This document shows positions 11,248-22,967 of a DNA stretch of 64,000 nt, piece by piece (position 1 is the stretch's first letter; each line of letters begins with the position of its first letter). The DNA lies in NCBI GenBank assembly GCA_951394405.1, contig OX596335.1:3844001-3908000 (forward strand). The letters are read 5' to 3'. The position numbers were made by a program, and so were the translations under genes. The notes beneath the pieces were generated by a model. It did not search any database. It saw only the letters and a program-made list of their open reading frames with translations, and was not told the origin of the DNA. The stretch is from Coprinellus micaceus. Its lineage: Eukaryota; Basidiomycota; Agaricomycetes; Agaricales; Psathyrellaceae.

Positions 11248-11937
11248 GCTTGGGCAGAGCTGCAGGGAGTAATGAAGTGCAAACGAGTTCAAGATAAGGG
11301 GAATGGTCAAGGGCAAACTGGTGCCACCGTGACTACAGAAGGCCATTCGGTAAGCCCCGACTGTTGAATTCCCACACACCATCTTGCCGCACACAAGCCG
11401 AGTCCGGCGCGGCACAGTCTCTGCTTCACTGCTTCAGCGACGAAGCGGTCGTATACAGAGCGCCATTTGGTTTGGACCGAAGTTATTCAAGTAATGAAAG
11501 TAACAAGACCTATCAAAAAGTACAGACCGAACCACATCTTCCCCGACATGTCGAAAATGGTCGGCGCGCCGTTTAGATTCGGAGCGAGCCCCCAGATGGG
11601 GCAGCCGGCGTATTGAAGCTACTGAGGTGTACTTTCTCGCGGCTTTGGGTTCATTCAAGAGGGTTCCGCCCTGCTTTCTAGGCTTTCGCGGGCGATTTTG
11701 TGAGGATGGTCGTTGCACAGGGGTAACTTACCCAATGGGGCCATGACATCAACGAAGTACCCCGCCCCCACCGGCTAACAGCCGGAGCTAGTAGGCGCTC
11801 TCTTCGACGCGTTGATCCAAGCTCCGGACGACCAGTGTGGTCCAGGTTGATTGGATTCAACCCTTCTTCACTCGAACGGCCACCTCACAACCTCCCTTAC
11901 ACCCTTCATTTGAAGCCCACGAAGGAGGCATTGAAGT
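11248..11937. promoter_or_regulatory. divergent upstream region, F-box gene / MCC alpha
   Basis: It separates two divergently transcribed starts and must contain both promoters. I recognise no specific binding site. Confidence 0.5.
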
Positions 11938-14918
11938 ATGATCACAGCTCAGCGCGCGTCGGGTTCGAAGAGGCTGTCAGGGGTTGTCCAGAGCTTGACG
12001 AAGACGGCGGCGGCGACAAGCACCGTGCAGAGGCGTTCGGTATCGCTCGCCGCGGGTACATCTGCCAATGGTTCAGCAAAGCAGCGCGTCGCAACTGCTG
12101 CGAGGGATTACAAGGAGGGGTTGAAGGGCTTCCGACAGGTTCAACGGACCTTCGCTACTGCCAGTACCGGTGAGTTGATAACCAGTGGTCCAAGGCAGGG
12201 TGTTTAACAAAGGGTGTGCCAGGCGATGCAGGCGTAAAGCTTGAGAGAAAACCCCATTTTGATAAAATTCTCATTGCAAACAGGTGAGGGTTCCCCAGGA
12301 AATTTGGATCGGAACCACCACTGACGGTTTGGCGCAGAGGAGAGATTGCGTGTCGTGTCATTCGTACAGCGAAGAAGCTGGGTATCAAGACTGTCGCTGT
12401 CTATAGCGACGTGGACAAGGACTCCCTCCACGTCAAGTTGGTGAGTGAGCTGGTATGGTTGCGAGCAGCAGGGCTGAACCTATTCGGTGGATAGGCAGAT
12501 GAAGCGTACAATATTGGGCCTGCACCGTCAGCGGAGAGCTATGTAGGTGACCATGCTCGTTACAAATTGCTACTATTTAACATTCTCTCTGTTATGTAGC
12601 TTCGTATGGACAAGATTATCGAGGTGTGCCATAAGAGCGGTGCTCAGGCTGTTCATCCTGGGTTCGTCATTCCCCATTTCCTTCTGTCGAGGCATCCGTC
12701 TGATGACCATGTTTGACATACAGATACGGCTTCCTCAGCGAAAACGCAGAGTTTTCTAAGCGCTTGGAAAGTGAGGGGCTTGTCTTCATTGGCCCTCCCG
12801 CGAGTGCCATCGTGAGCATGGGCTCAAAGAGGTACTCGCTGCTCCTCCATTTAACCCCCCGTGTATGCTAATTTATGCGCTCACCCTCAGCGAATCCAAG
12901 AACATCATGTCCAGCGCCGGCGTCCCCTGCGTACCAGGCTACCACGGGTCTAATCAAGACCCCAACTTCCTCTTCTCCGAAGCCCAGAAGATTGGCTTCC
13001 CCGTCCTCATCAAAGCCATTCACGGCGGCGGCGGGAAGGGTATGCGCACCGTCCTCGAGCCGACTAAAGAGGCGTTCGACGAAGCTCTTTTGTCTGCGAA
13101 GCGAGAGTCATTGAAGTCGTTTGGGAATGATACGGTGCTGGTGGAGAAGTATATTCAAAGACCGAGGCATGTGGAGGTCCAGGTCTTTGCAGATAAGTTG
13201 GGAAATGCGGTTAGCTTGTGGGAGAGGGATTGTTCGGTGCAGAGGAGAAACCAGAAGATCATTGAGGAGGTGCGTTGGGGCTGCTACTTGACTTGCCATA
13301 ACAAGATTAATGGGATCAACTCAGGCCCCGGCCCCCGGTCTTTCGCCTGAGCTGAGAGCAAATCTGAGCGCAAAAGCAATCGCCGCGGCTCATGCGGTGG
13401 ACTATGTTGGCGCAGGAACAGTCGAGTTTATCTTCGACAATGATACCCAATATTTCTACTTCATGGAAATGTATGCTTTTCGCCCCTCTCCTCTCCCACT
13501 CCCTCGCACAATGCTAACCTACCCCTTCCCCAGGAATACCCGCCTCCAAGTCGAGCACCCCGTCACCGAGATGGTCACGGGTCTCGATCTCGTTGAGTGG
13601 CAGCTTGAGGTGGCAGCAGGGAACCCCATCCCGCGCTCCCAAGAATCCATCCCCCTTGTTGGGCACTCCTTCGAAGCCCGTATCTACGCAGAGAACCCGC
13701 GCAACAACTTCCTGCCTGACTCCGGGACACTGCTTTACCTCTCCACCCCTCCCCCCACTGATATCTTCGCGCGGGAGTTTGCCGAGCGCAGCCCGACGTC
13801 TTCTGGTGACTTGGCTGAGGTCCTGGCGGTGGAACCTGACACGGAGCAAAGGTTCTCGCCTTCCCTGAGGATCGAGCAGGGCTTCACGCAAGGGGCTCAG
13901 ATTGGGGTGTACTATGACCCCATGATTGCGAAGGTTGTTGTGCATGGGAGGGATAGGACTGAAGCTTTGAGGATGCTTAGGAAGGCGTTGGACGAGTATC
14001 ATGTTGTTGGAGTCTCGACGAACGTCGAGTTCTTGAGGACCCTTGCCGGGAACCCTGCTTTCATAGCAGCAGAGGTCGAGACTGGATTCATCCCCGTGAG
14101 TGGTTTCTTTGCCTCATGCCGCTGGGAGTGAACCAAAAGTTAACGACATTTTTGTTTTCCAGAAACATTTCGACCAGCTCTTCCCTCCTCTCGCCGAACC
14201 CAACGCCGAGTTGCTTGCCCAAGCAGCCCTCTACGTCATCCTCCGCGACACCGCCGCTACCACCACACCCACCCCTTGGACCACCCTCGCCTCAAGGCGC
14301 TTCGGCGGAGACGTCTCCCATCGTCTAGTTACCTTCCAAACCGACGACACCCTCAACACCACCATCACCGCGGACGTTCGCACCATCGACGGATGCAACT
14401 TCGATGTCACTATCACTACCTCAAGTGGTGGGGAATCGGTGCACTTCACCGAGGTGCCGGCGGAGTTACTTGAGAAGAATACGTTGGCGACGAGGTTGGG
14501 GGGTAAGGGATTGAAGACGACAATAGTGTCGCAGCCCCCACCGCCTACATTGCCCGCCTCGCAGTCTCATAACAGCATGGAGCGGATCCATCTATTCGCT
14601 GATGGGCACCGCACCTCCCTTGTTCTACCTTCCCCGAAGTGGCTTCTGTCGTTGTCCAGTGAAGTGCTTAACGCACATAAGGGGGGCCTGTGTGCCCCCA
14701 TGCCCAGTCTAGTGGTGGAAGTGAGAGTCAAACCAGGTGACAAGGTCGAGAAGGGGCAAGCGGTCGTGGTGTTGGAGAGTATGAAGACGGAGACGGTGTT
14801 GAGGGCGCATGAGGCAGGTGTGGTGAAGAGTGTTGGGTGTAAGAATGGGGAGATGGTCGAGGAAGGGAGGGAGCTTGTGGATATCGAGCCTATGGTGTCG
14901 GAGGCGAAGGAGGCATAA
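11938..14918 (+). CDS. MCCC1: methylcrotonyl-CoA carboxylase alpha (biotin carboxylase/biotin carrier) subunit, mitochondrial
   Basis: Ten exons: 11938-12169, 12223-12283, 12338-12440, 12495-12542, 12600-12661, 12724-12831, 12891-13269, 13325-13470, 13534-14095 and 14163-14918 (818 aa, all phases agree). The N-terminus is rich in Arg/Ser/Ala without acidic residues, as in a mitochondrial presequence. The biotin carboxylase domain begins [20 protein letters not shown] and holds the ATP-grasp glycine loop (HGGGGKGMR), the [15 protein letters not shown] segment and [13 protein letters not shown]. The C-terminal carrier domain has ESMKTE, with the biotinylated lysine near residue 775 (the common form is AMKM). 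The enzyme carboxylates 3-methylcrotonyl-CoA in leucine breakdown together with a beta subunit not present here. Domain order and the absence of a carboxyltransferase domain favour MCC alpha over acetyl-CoA or pyruvate carboxylase. Confidence 0.93.
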
Positions 14919-15054
14919 ATCTATCATGCAATGACCAAGGTTTGAGCTATGAGGGAATCGATTATGGTATATGTTCAGTGTAGGTGTACTAGTCTAAAGC
15001 ATGATCCGCGTGGATTTAGAGAACGATGGATACTTTTCTTGTCTATGCGGGAGG

Positions 15055-16554
15055 CTATGGCGAGGCGGTGAGAGAGGGTTTCAAAGTGGGAGTGGGTGTA
15101 GGTGGCTGAGAGGGAGGAAGAACCAGCCTCTCGAAATTGTTGGGCAAGAGGGGGGCCCTGAGCGATGGCGGCTCCGGATTTTGGGTATGCTCGGGCGTGT
15201 AGATATCTGGGAAGTGCTCGTCGGGTGGGTCGTCGGGAATGCCTTCCTCATCGTCACCAGGTGGCGCCTTGTCGCCGAGGAATTGTGAGGGAAGCAGTCG
15301 TCGATCCTTGGGGTTGTTCCCCTCGATGGCCTGGATGATGGCCTTCATCTCGTCTTCGCCCGTCCATGGCGCGGCGACCTCCGCGATGTCGTCAAATGAC
15401 TTGGCTTTTGCGATCTTTTGCCGGAGTTCTGTTGACTCGGCCTTGGTCACTTCGACGCGCTTGCCCCTGAATTGGGTTACGCAGAACTTGGTGAGGCTCC
15501 AGTGATTGTCGAGGTACTTGCACTGTAAAAGAGTTTACTTAGCTTCAGGCTGCAAAAGGAGCGGGAAATCGTACCAGTCGGAGGTAAGCAGGCATCAGCG
15601 TCTTCTCGACGTCTACCAAAGGCGTCTCCGAGAAGCACGATGGGTTGGACTCTGCGCCACGGGCAATCATAACAGAGCTCGCTCCAGTCATCCTCCTGAC
15701 CCGCTTCGAGTCCTCCCAGCTTTCACAGTCTCCGTTCTCTGACACGGCGATGCCCTTGCCCATCTTCTCCACGAAATCGACGATCTCCCGCAGCCTTTCA
15801 ATAACGGCGGGGTTCTTGTCCCTCATGTTCCTCGTCCGGCAGTGAACTGTCAACGCGCTAACCCCCGTATTCACGATCCTCTCCACGAGCTTCAGCGTAT
15901 CCTCCTGGCTGGGAAGCAGTCGAATCTTGGCCGTGACCGTGATCTCTGGCGGCATCGCCACTCGAAGTGCAGTGAGGATAGAGCAGAGTAAGTCGGGATT
16001 GGTGAGCAGTGCCGCACCCATTCCCGCGTGGGTAGAGAATGGCTTCGGGCATCCGCAGTTGAGGTCGATGCCAGATATGTCCTGTTGGACGACTTTGGCG
16101 GCTTGGACTGCGAGTTCAGGATCTGCTGAGCCGAGTTGGAAGATGAGGTGAGGTTTCTCGATGGGGTGGGTGGTGAAGATGGCTCGGGAGACGCCGTTGT
16201 AAGATACAACGCCGGTTACAGCTAGAGGAGGTATGGGTTATCCCAAAGAATCTGTGGTAATGTGAGTGGCACGTACGATCGACCTCTCGCTTTGCGTGAA
16301 GCATGGCTTTGTCCACCATCTCGGGACCCCAGACCAACGTCGCACCGTGCTTCAAGGCGAACAGACGCGTTGGCACTGCGTTCTAAATATCAGTATCCTT
16401 TCCCTGTCCTCCCAGTGAAATGCCACTCACAGCAACCCGACCGCACCATCGGTGCAAGAAAGATGCCATTCTTGAAGCTCTCCTTTGTGAGGTGATCGAC
16501 CTTCTGGCGCTTGGCATTCCTGGGCGAGGGAGAGACAGAGCGAGAGCGAGACAT
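15055..16554 (-). CDS. DUS2: tRNA-dihydrouridine synthase Dus2/Smm1-like
   Basis: Exons on the minus strand: 16431-16554, 16277-16375, 15575-16221 and 15055-15522, 445 codons with consistent phases. The start MSRSRSVSPSPRNAKRQKVD is basic and nuclear-signal-like; a further in-frame ATG lies at 16641. The flavin-barrel landmarks are present: NGIFLAPMVRSGCLPTRLFA, then DLNCGCPKPFSTHAGMGAAL, with the active-site cysteine near residue 132, and later GVSALTVHCRTRNMR and GASSVMIARGAESNPS. The C-terminal part (HWSLTKFCVTQF) is the short helical tRNA-binding region, followed by a Pro-rich tail. Dus2 reduces U20 in the tRNA D-loop using FMN and NAD(P)H. NCGCPK, also present in yeast Smm1, supports Dus2 over Dus1/3/4. 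Confidence 0.9.
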
Positions 16555-17092
16555 CTTGAGTATGTTTTTGACCGACCGCACAAGGTCCTTGGCCCACTTC
16601 ATGTGTTGGTAGAAAGAGAAAAGTGACTCCGCAATTTCCAAGGCACAAAGGGCCCGTCAATGTTTGCCATCAACGAGGTTGGTCAACACATATAGCCGCC
16701 CGGCGCTTGTTCAAATATTTTCCTCGATTCGCAGAGATCCAAGGATCCACCATTCGAGTGTATTTCCAAAATTCTCAAAATTCTGAGTATTGTACTCGGT
16801 TCCCAGCCCAGCCGTGCCAGAAAGACCCTGTGCGGTGAGGTGATAACCATTGATCGGCGTTCAAACAAGTCACCGACAATTAACCCTTTCTAGGGCCGGC
16901 GACTTTTCTTCTTCCCGACCACCACTGGACGCGGGACGCTCATCTGGAACACGAAGTGAGCCCTGCTCCAAGCAACGTGTCGAGCAATACAAAAGACCTC
17001 AAGACTTTCTGAAAGGCCATCCAGGGCTCGAACACGCGTCTTCCTTCCTTTCCTTGCCTACCCATCTCGAAACCGAGAACGATTGAAGCGAT
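16555..17092. promoter_or_regulatory. divergent upstream region, DUS2 / TPR gene A
   Basis: 538 bp between two divergent start codons, holding both promoters. No motif is certain. Confidence 0.5.
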
Positions 17093-19313
17093 ATGGCACC
17101 CCAAGCCAAACACGACCCCGTCGAGGCAGAACGGTTGAAGGCTCTGGGTAATGAGCTGTACCAGAAGGGAGAATATGAACCGGCGCGTCACAAGTTTACT
17201 CAGGCCATTGAGAAGGACCCCACGAATGCAATTTTGTATGCCAACCGCGCGGCAGCACTGCTGGCGACGAAAGAGTATGTACCCGTTAGCCTCGTGTTTC
17301 AACCTCGAGCTAGCGAATGACGCGTGGGTAGGTACTTCGATGCGGCTTACGACTGCAAGAAGGCAGTCGAACTCGACCCGACGTACGCGAAAGCTTGGGG
17401 GAGACTGGGCACTGCTACTCATGTATGTTCATCTCCACCCGTCGCCATGCCCCATCCCAATTTTTCTGTTCGGATTCCTAGGCTCTTGCATCATGGGACG
17501 AATGCATGCGTGCTTGGAAGAAAGCGCTAGAATGCTTGCCCAAGGAAAATTTAACCCCTACACAGCAAACGATGAAAACCCAGTTCATGCAAGGCCTGCA
17601 GAAGGCGAAGGTCGCGAGGAAGAAGATCGAGACTGGAATGGAGATGATTGGTCCTGAAACTATAGGCCAGCGTCCTTGGGAAGTTGCGACTGCGTTGAGG
17701 TCTCAAAAGCTCGCCGCTCGCAGGCCGTCTTGCGTACGTCTTCGCCATTTGTTCAGAACCCACGATCTAACGCATAGCTCACCCTTAGACATACACGATG
17801 GCTTATGCCTACGAGGTGCGAATGTTTTTATTTTTATTTTTATAATCTATCGATTGAACTCCAGCTCATGGCCCTTCCAGGAGTTCAGGGAAGGGATGGG
17901 ATACCTCGCTCAGTTGAAGACGACCATCCACCCTCAACTCGGAGTCCCCGCGATTCAAGGAAGTCCCAACGTACGCCTACTCTCCTGATCTGTCGTTTCC
18001 GCCTCTCAAACAGATGTCCCTTCAGTGCCTAGCGCCACTCTCCAACTCCATTCTCACCGATGAGCGTGTCTTCCATCTCACTGAAGGAGACCTCCCCGAT
18101 AAGATTCAGCAGCAATGTGAGGTTTCTTCCTGTACGCAACTCAGAACATTGTTTAGTTTAGTTTCAAGGTTTGTTTGAAAATCAGTTCTACAAGGGGTGG
18201 GTGGGTGAGGGCGGGCCTTCTATCATGAGGGAGCAGGCCCTTCAACGACTCAAGACGCAGGGATGGAGCAAAGTCAGGCCAGCCGTCTCCACTACTATTC
18301 GGTAAACGTGCCCATACAATCCTTCGGAGGATGCTAACTCACTCTGTGCCTCTCAGGATCATGGTGTTCCAAGCATTCTTCCGCTCTCAATTACTTGGGC
18401 ATAACGACTTTGCCCACGAGGCCCTCACTCGGGCCCTCGAATTCCTGGAATGGGGACGTAAAGAGTTCGCCAACGTTCACAAGGACGATAGGGGTGCCGT
18501 ATTCGAGAGGAGCTGGATCAGAGGTGTCAAGCGGCAGCACCTCATGCTCATGCACGGTGTAAGTTTCGCACTCCCGAATTACCCTTGCTAAGATGGGAAC
18601 TCATGGTTGAGTATTAGTCGATCGCACATAAGGGGGTCGACGCCTCGCCGTTTAGCCACCAGGACTTGGTCGATGCGGCCAAGGACCTTATTGAAGATTG
18701 TGACTCTGATCACATTGCCCCTGGGTCAGAAGTGCACCCTGGCCACTTTCTCGCATTCTGGCTCTACCCCAAGGCCCACGCGATGAGGCAAGTAATTCCT
18801 TATCTGCGTCGCCAGCAATGGTGTACTTACCACCACCCCAGTGTCCTCGGATGGAGCCACCTGCAAGTCGGCATGAACGCCCCAGAGGACGACCCCAACA
18901 AGTATTCCTGCCTCAAGACTGCCGCCGATTACTACCTCTCCGCCGCCGAAGCCTTCCCCCAAGACGACGACTATCACCCTGGCATGCTGCGCAAGCATCT
19001 CGAGTGCCTTTGCCTCCTCAACAAGCCCCTCAAGGTCACCATACCAATCTGCGACCGTATCCGCGACGTCACGCCCCAGGTGATGGAGATTTGGAAGGTC
19101 GGTCCAAGCGGGCAGCAGTTGAAGAATTGTCTGAGGGAGGTGAGGGAGTTTGAGACGCATTGGAGGGAGGAGGTGAGGGAGGGGAGGGCGACGATGGAGA
19201 GTGTGGGGAAGATCGTTATGCCTACTGTGCCGAAGTTGAAGACGGAGAAGGATGTGCCGATTACGTTTACGTATGAGGAAGATGACGAGGAGGTGGGCTC
19301 TAGTTCGAAGTAG
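17093..19313 (+). CDS. TPR-domain protein, tandem copy A
   Basis: Ten exons: 17093-17274, 17332-17422, 17482-17733, 17789-17815, 17881-17970, 18014-18116, 18169-18301, 18357-18558, 18618-18787 and 18842-19313 (573 aa). Residues 10-115 hold three TPR units of the SGT/Sti1/TTC4 clamp type (LGNELYQKGEYEPARHKFTQ..., NAILYANRAAALL, AVELDPTYAKAWGRLG). The rest has no domain I recognise; it ends in an acidic stretch and GSSSK. TPR clamps usually bind chaperone or other C-terminal peptides. The last intron (18788-18841) begins GCAAGT, a GC-AG intron; it is 54 nt without a stop, so retention would add 18 residues. The neighbouring copy splices at the same position with GT. Exon number and phases match copy B exactly, showing a tandem duplication. 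Confidence 0.87.
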
Positions 19314-19848
19314 GGTGAGTCTATTGGACAGCCCTTCCCGGTAATATCGTTTTAATCTCACCTTTTTCGCATATACATTTGTCCATATATACCGAACCTC
19401 TTCAATTCAGTGCTTGGCTCCCAGGCAGGGTGAACAATGCGTCTCGGCGCTTCTCGTGCAGGGTTGGACTGGGTGGGACTCACCCCACTCAAGGGAGAAG
19501 CCCCGTCTAAGAAATGAATTCTTCTCTCCTCCCCTTGTTGATTTCTAACAAACACGGGTCACAACCGAAACGGAGGATAGACGAGGTACTCAACATGGTC
19601 GTCGGTCTTCAAACAAGCCGCCGGAAACTAGACCCTATTCCAGGTGCAATTCGGGCACTTCCAATCATCCTTTCCACCAAGGGCACGACCCAGAACCTGA
19701 CTCCACAAATCGCGTTTCTCCCTCCTCGAGGCGCGCCAGGTGACTCGAGGCTTCATTTCAGCATGCATTCCGCAGCCTTAAAAGCGTGTTCCCCAGCTCT
19801 CGCTCCAATCCACCAGCCACTAGGTCACGAGTACTGAACTAAGTCGCC
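19314..19848. other. spacer between TPR copies A and B
   Basis: Contains the 3' UTR of copy A and the promoter of copy B. A short ORF at 19514-19837 has no recognisable signature. Confidence 0.5.
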
Positions 19849-22125
19849 ATGCCGGCTAAACCCAAGGATGCTACTGAAGAGCACGACCCAGTCGAAGCGG
19901 AGAGGTTGAAGAATCTGGGCAACGAGCTCTACAAACAAGGAGAGTACGACGCGGCGCACTTCAAGTACACACAGGCTATCGAGAAGAACCCAACGAATGC
20001 GATCATTTACGCGAATCGCGCTGCGGTGTTGTTGGCGACGAAAGAGTGCGCTTTATACGACTTTCCTTCTGTGCGAGCTAACTGAACATCCGGTTTGGAC
20101 AGTTACTTCGACGCGGCGTTCGATTGTAGGAAGGCAGTCGAACTTGATCCAACTTACGCCAAGGCTTGGGGAAGATTGGGGACCGCGACTCAGGTATGAC
20201 GTTGTCACGGTTCGCTTCAGCCACAGCAGTGCCAACCTTCATACACATAGGCTGTTTCTGCATGGGAGGACAGTATCCGTGCTTGGAAAAAGGCTCTCGA
20301 GTGCCTGCCCACGGGCAACTTGACCCCTGTGCAGCAGACGATGAAGGACCAGTTCTCCAGAGGACTTGCGAGGGCGAAAGCTGATAGGAGAAAGATTGAA
20401 ACTGGAGTTGAGGTAATTCCTTCTGGACCTTCTACAGCCAACAAGTTCCCCTGGGATGTCGCATTAGCCGTGAAGCAGAGGAAGCTGGCGTCTGATAAAC
20501 CCTCCTGCGTATGTACATTTTCCATTGCCCACGTTTTCGACGCGACGCTCATGCTGACGGGTTGGTTTGGATAGGCGATGGTCGTTATCTACGCTCACGG
20601 TGTAGGATTATGTCGTCTTTTACCGCTTCACCTAGCTTACACTGCGGTTAGGATTTTGATGACGCTATGCGAACCCTCGCTCAGCAACGCTTGATAACGC
20701 ATCCACAAACTGGAGAACCTGCGGTCGCGGGGAACCCTAACGTGTGTATCTTCTCATATTCAGCCTTGAGCCCACCAACCAAATCCTTGTCTTTTCCAGG
20801 TCCTTCAACCCTTGGTCAACTCTATCCTCACGGACGAGCGTGTCTTCCACATCACAGAGCCCGACTTCCAGGAGAAGACCGAAAGACAATGTAAGGGCCC
20901 CTAGATTCTGTTCTTATTATTCAGATATTTTAACTCGGCTGGCTCAAAGGTCTTTTCGAGAGCCAGATGCTCCAGGGTTGGGTGAGCGGTAGCCCACCAT
21001 TGGCGGACATCAAGCGACAGATCCTCCAGAGACTGAAAAGGGAGCCATGGCAGAAAGTGTGCCCTTCCATCTCAACGACCGTCAGGTATGCTTTCGGACC
21101 CCACCTTGACAGTTCAATCTAACCCTATGTCCCCACTTTCATAGGACGTGGATCTTTCGTGCGTTCTTTCACTGGCAACTGCTGGGCAAGCATGTCTTCG
21201 CACACGAACTATTCACGCAAGCCCTTAAATTCCTGGAATGGGGGCGCAAGCAGTGGCCCAATCTACCCGCATCTGAACGAGGGGTCATATTTGAGATAAG
21301 CTGGATTAGAGGGGTGAAAAGACAGCATCTAGCTCTCATGCATGCGGTACGCTGTTTTTCTTCAAACACCTGGCCAAAACTCTCAACACCTTTTATTCAT
21401 ATAGTCAAAAGCCCACAAGGGTCAGGACTCCCCGTTCAGCTACGACGACTTAATAGCTGCAGCCAAAGACCTTATCGAAGATGTGGATTCCAACCCCCCA
21501 GGCCCCGGTCTCGACGACGAGGACCACATAGGCCACTTGTATGCCTACTGGGTATACCCCAAGGCCCAGGCTCTGAGGTGAGCTTCCGACCGGAAAGTAT
21601 TTGATTGCGAATCCACTCATTAACTTCACTCATAGCATTCTTGGATGGAGCTACATGCAAGTTGCTCTCCGGGCCCGCAACGGCGACCCACTAACGGAGT
21701 CCGTTTTCGAGACAGCATCAGAGTACTACCTCGCCGCTGCGGAAGGGTACCCGACAGACGACAGTTACCATCCCACCTTCCTCCGTAAACACCTCGAATG
21801 TCTATGCCAGATGAACAGGCCCCTCAGAGACACCCTACCCCTCTGCGATCGTATCCTCAAAGTCCTTCCCGAAGCGCTGGAGATTTGGGGCCTCGGCACG
21901 ACTGGAGATGCATTGAGGAAAATGGAGGACTCGGTTAGGAACTTCGAGACGCGTTGGAGGGCAGAGATCGGAGTGGGCAGAGCGACGCTTGATGATGTTG
22001 GGAAGATCGATATGCCCATAGTGCCCAAGTTGAAGACGGAAAAGGATGGATTACCATTTAAAGTGAAGTACCTGAGTCTTGAAGATGATGAAGAGAAGGT
22101 AGAGGGGTCCTCCAGCACGAAATAG
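19849..22125 (+). CDS. TPR-domain protein, tandem copy B
   Basis: Ten exons: 19849-20045, 20103-20193, 20251-20508, 20575-20601, 20652-20741, 20800-20890, 20950-21085, 21145-21346, 21405-21577 and 21636-22125 (584 aa). Exons 2, 4, 5 and 8 have exactly the same length as in copy A (91, 27, 90, 202 nt), and the remaining introns occupy equivalent positions. The N-terminal TPR array (LGNELYKQGEYDAAHFKYTQ, NAIIYANRAAVLLATK, AVELDPTYAKAWGRLGTAT) is very close to copy A. The central part shares LQRLK...W.KV.P..STT.R and FLEWGRK...WIRGVKRQH, and the C-terminus has the same acidic-GSSS ending. All introns are GT-AG here. The function is unknown; chaperone-cofactor-like binding is inferred from the TPR type. 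Confidence 0.87.
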
Positions 22126-22414
22126 GGCAAGAAACGTTATCTTTGCGATGCATTCGGCAATTTCCAATGAATACCTTGTATCTGCAGAGTCGTGTCCACC
22201 AAATTTCTCTTGAGTGGTCAGTGAGTGGTGGTGGATTGAAGTCGGTCTGGTAAGCTCGGTCGAGGGATACCCGAGCCTCCAGGTGTTTTTGAGTGGGTTA
22301 TATGTATTCAAGTTCAGGTGACCATTGACATGAGGCAAGAGGCCTCGACCTTAGACCACGCCCTTGAGTCGTGCCACGACTTCGTCTGCCGCCCATTGAG
22401 TCCCTTCATTCACG
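22126..22414. other. spacer between TPR copy B and the broken copy C
   Basis: Short 3' UTR/promoter region. No further feature. Confidence 0.5.
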
Positions 22415-22967
22415 ATGGCACCCAGATCCAAGAAAGCGTCAGAAAAATACGACCCCGTCGAGGTTGAGCGGCTGAAGGTTATCTTAGATGTCTCCGTGAC
22501 GTGCGCATGCTGAGGTCTGTGGCGGCGTGGGCAGTCAAACTCGATCCGACCTACGCTAAAGCTTGGGGGAGGTTGGGCAGTGCTGCCCATGTATGCTGCC
22601 CTCATTTCGTGCTCGAGTGCCTTCATACTGACTTGTGCTTATGATGTGCGAGGTTGACACTTCAACATGATGACAATCAACCCTCTCTGCAGGACTTTAT
22701 GGAGGCCATGCAATGTTTGTCCCGCCAGAGAGTCACAACGATTACCGGCTCGCCGAATGGAGGGCCTGGAGTTCAAGTTATAGGTGTTCCAAACGTAAGC
22801 ACCCCTTGGTCCACCTCTGCGCTTATCTTCGTTCTCTTTTGGATTGGGCGCTTAAGTATGCGTTCTAGGTACTTGTACCCTTGACAAAATCTCTCCTGAT
22901 GGAAGAGCGAGTCTTTCATATCACCGATCTAGACTCGTTTCAGGACAAGATCAACAGACAATGTGCG

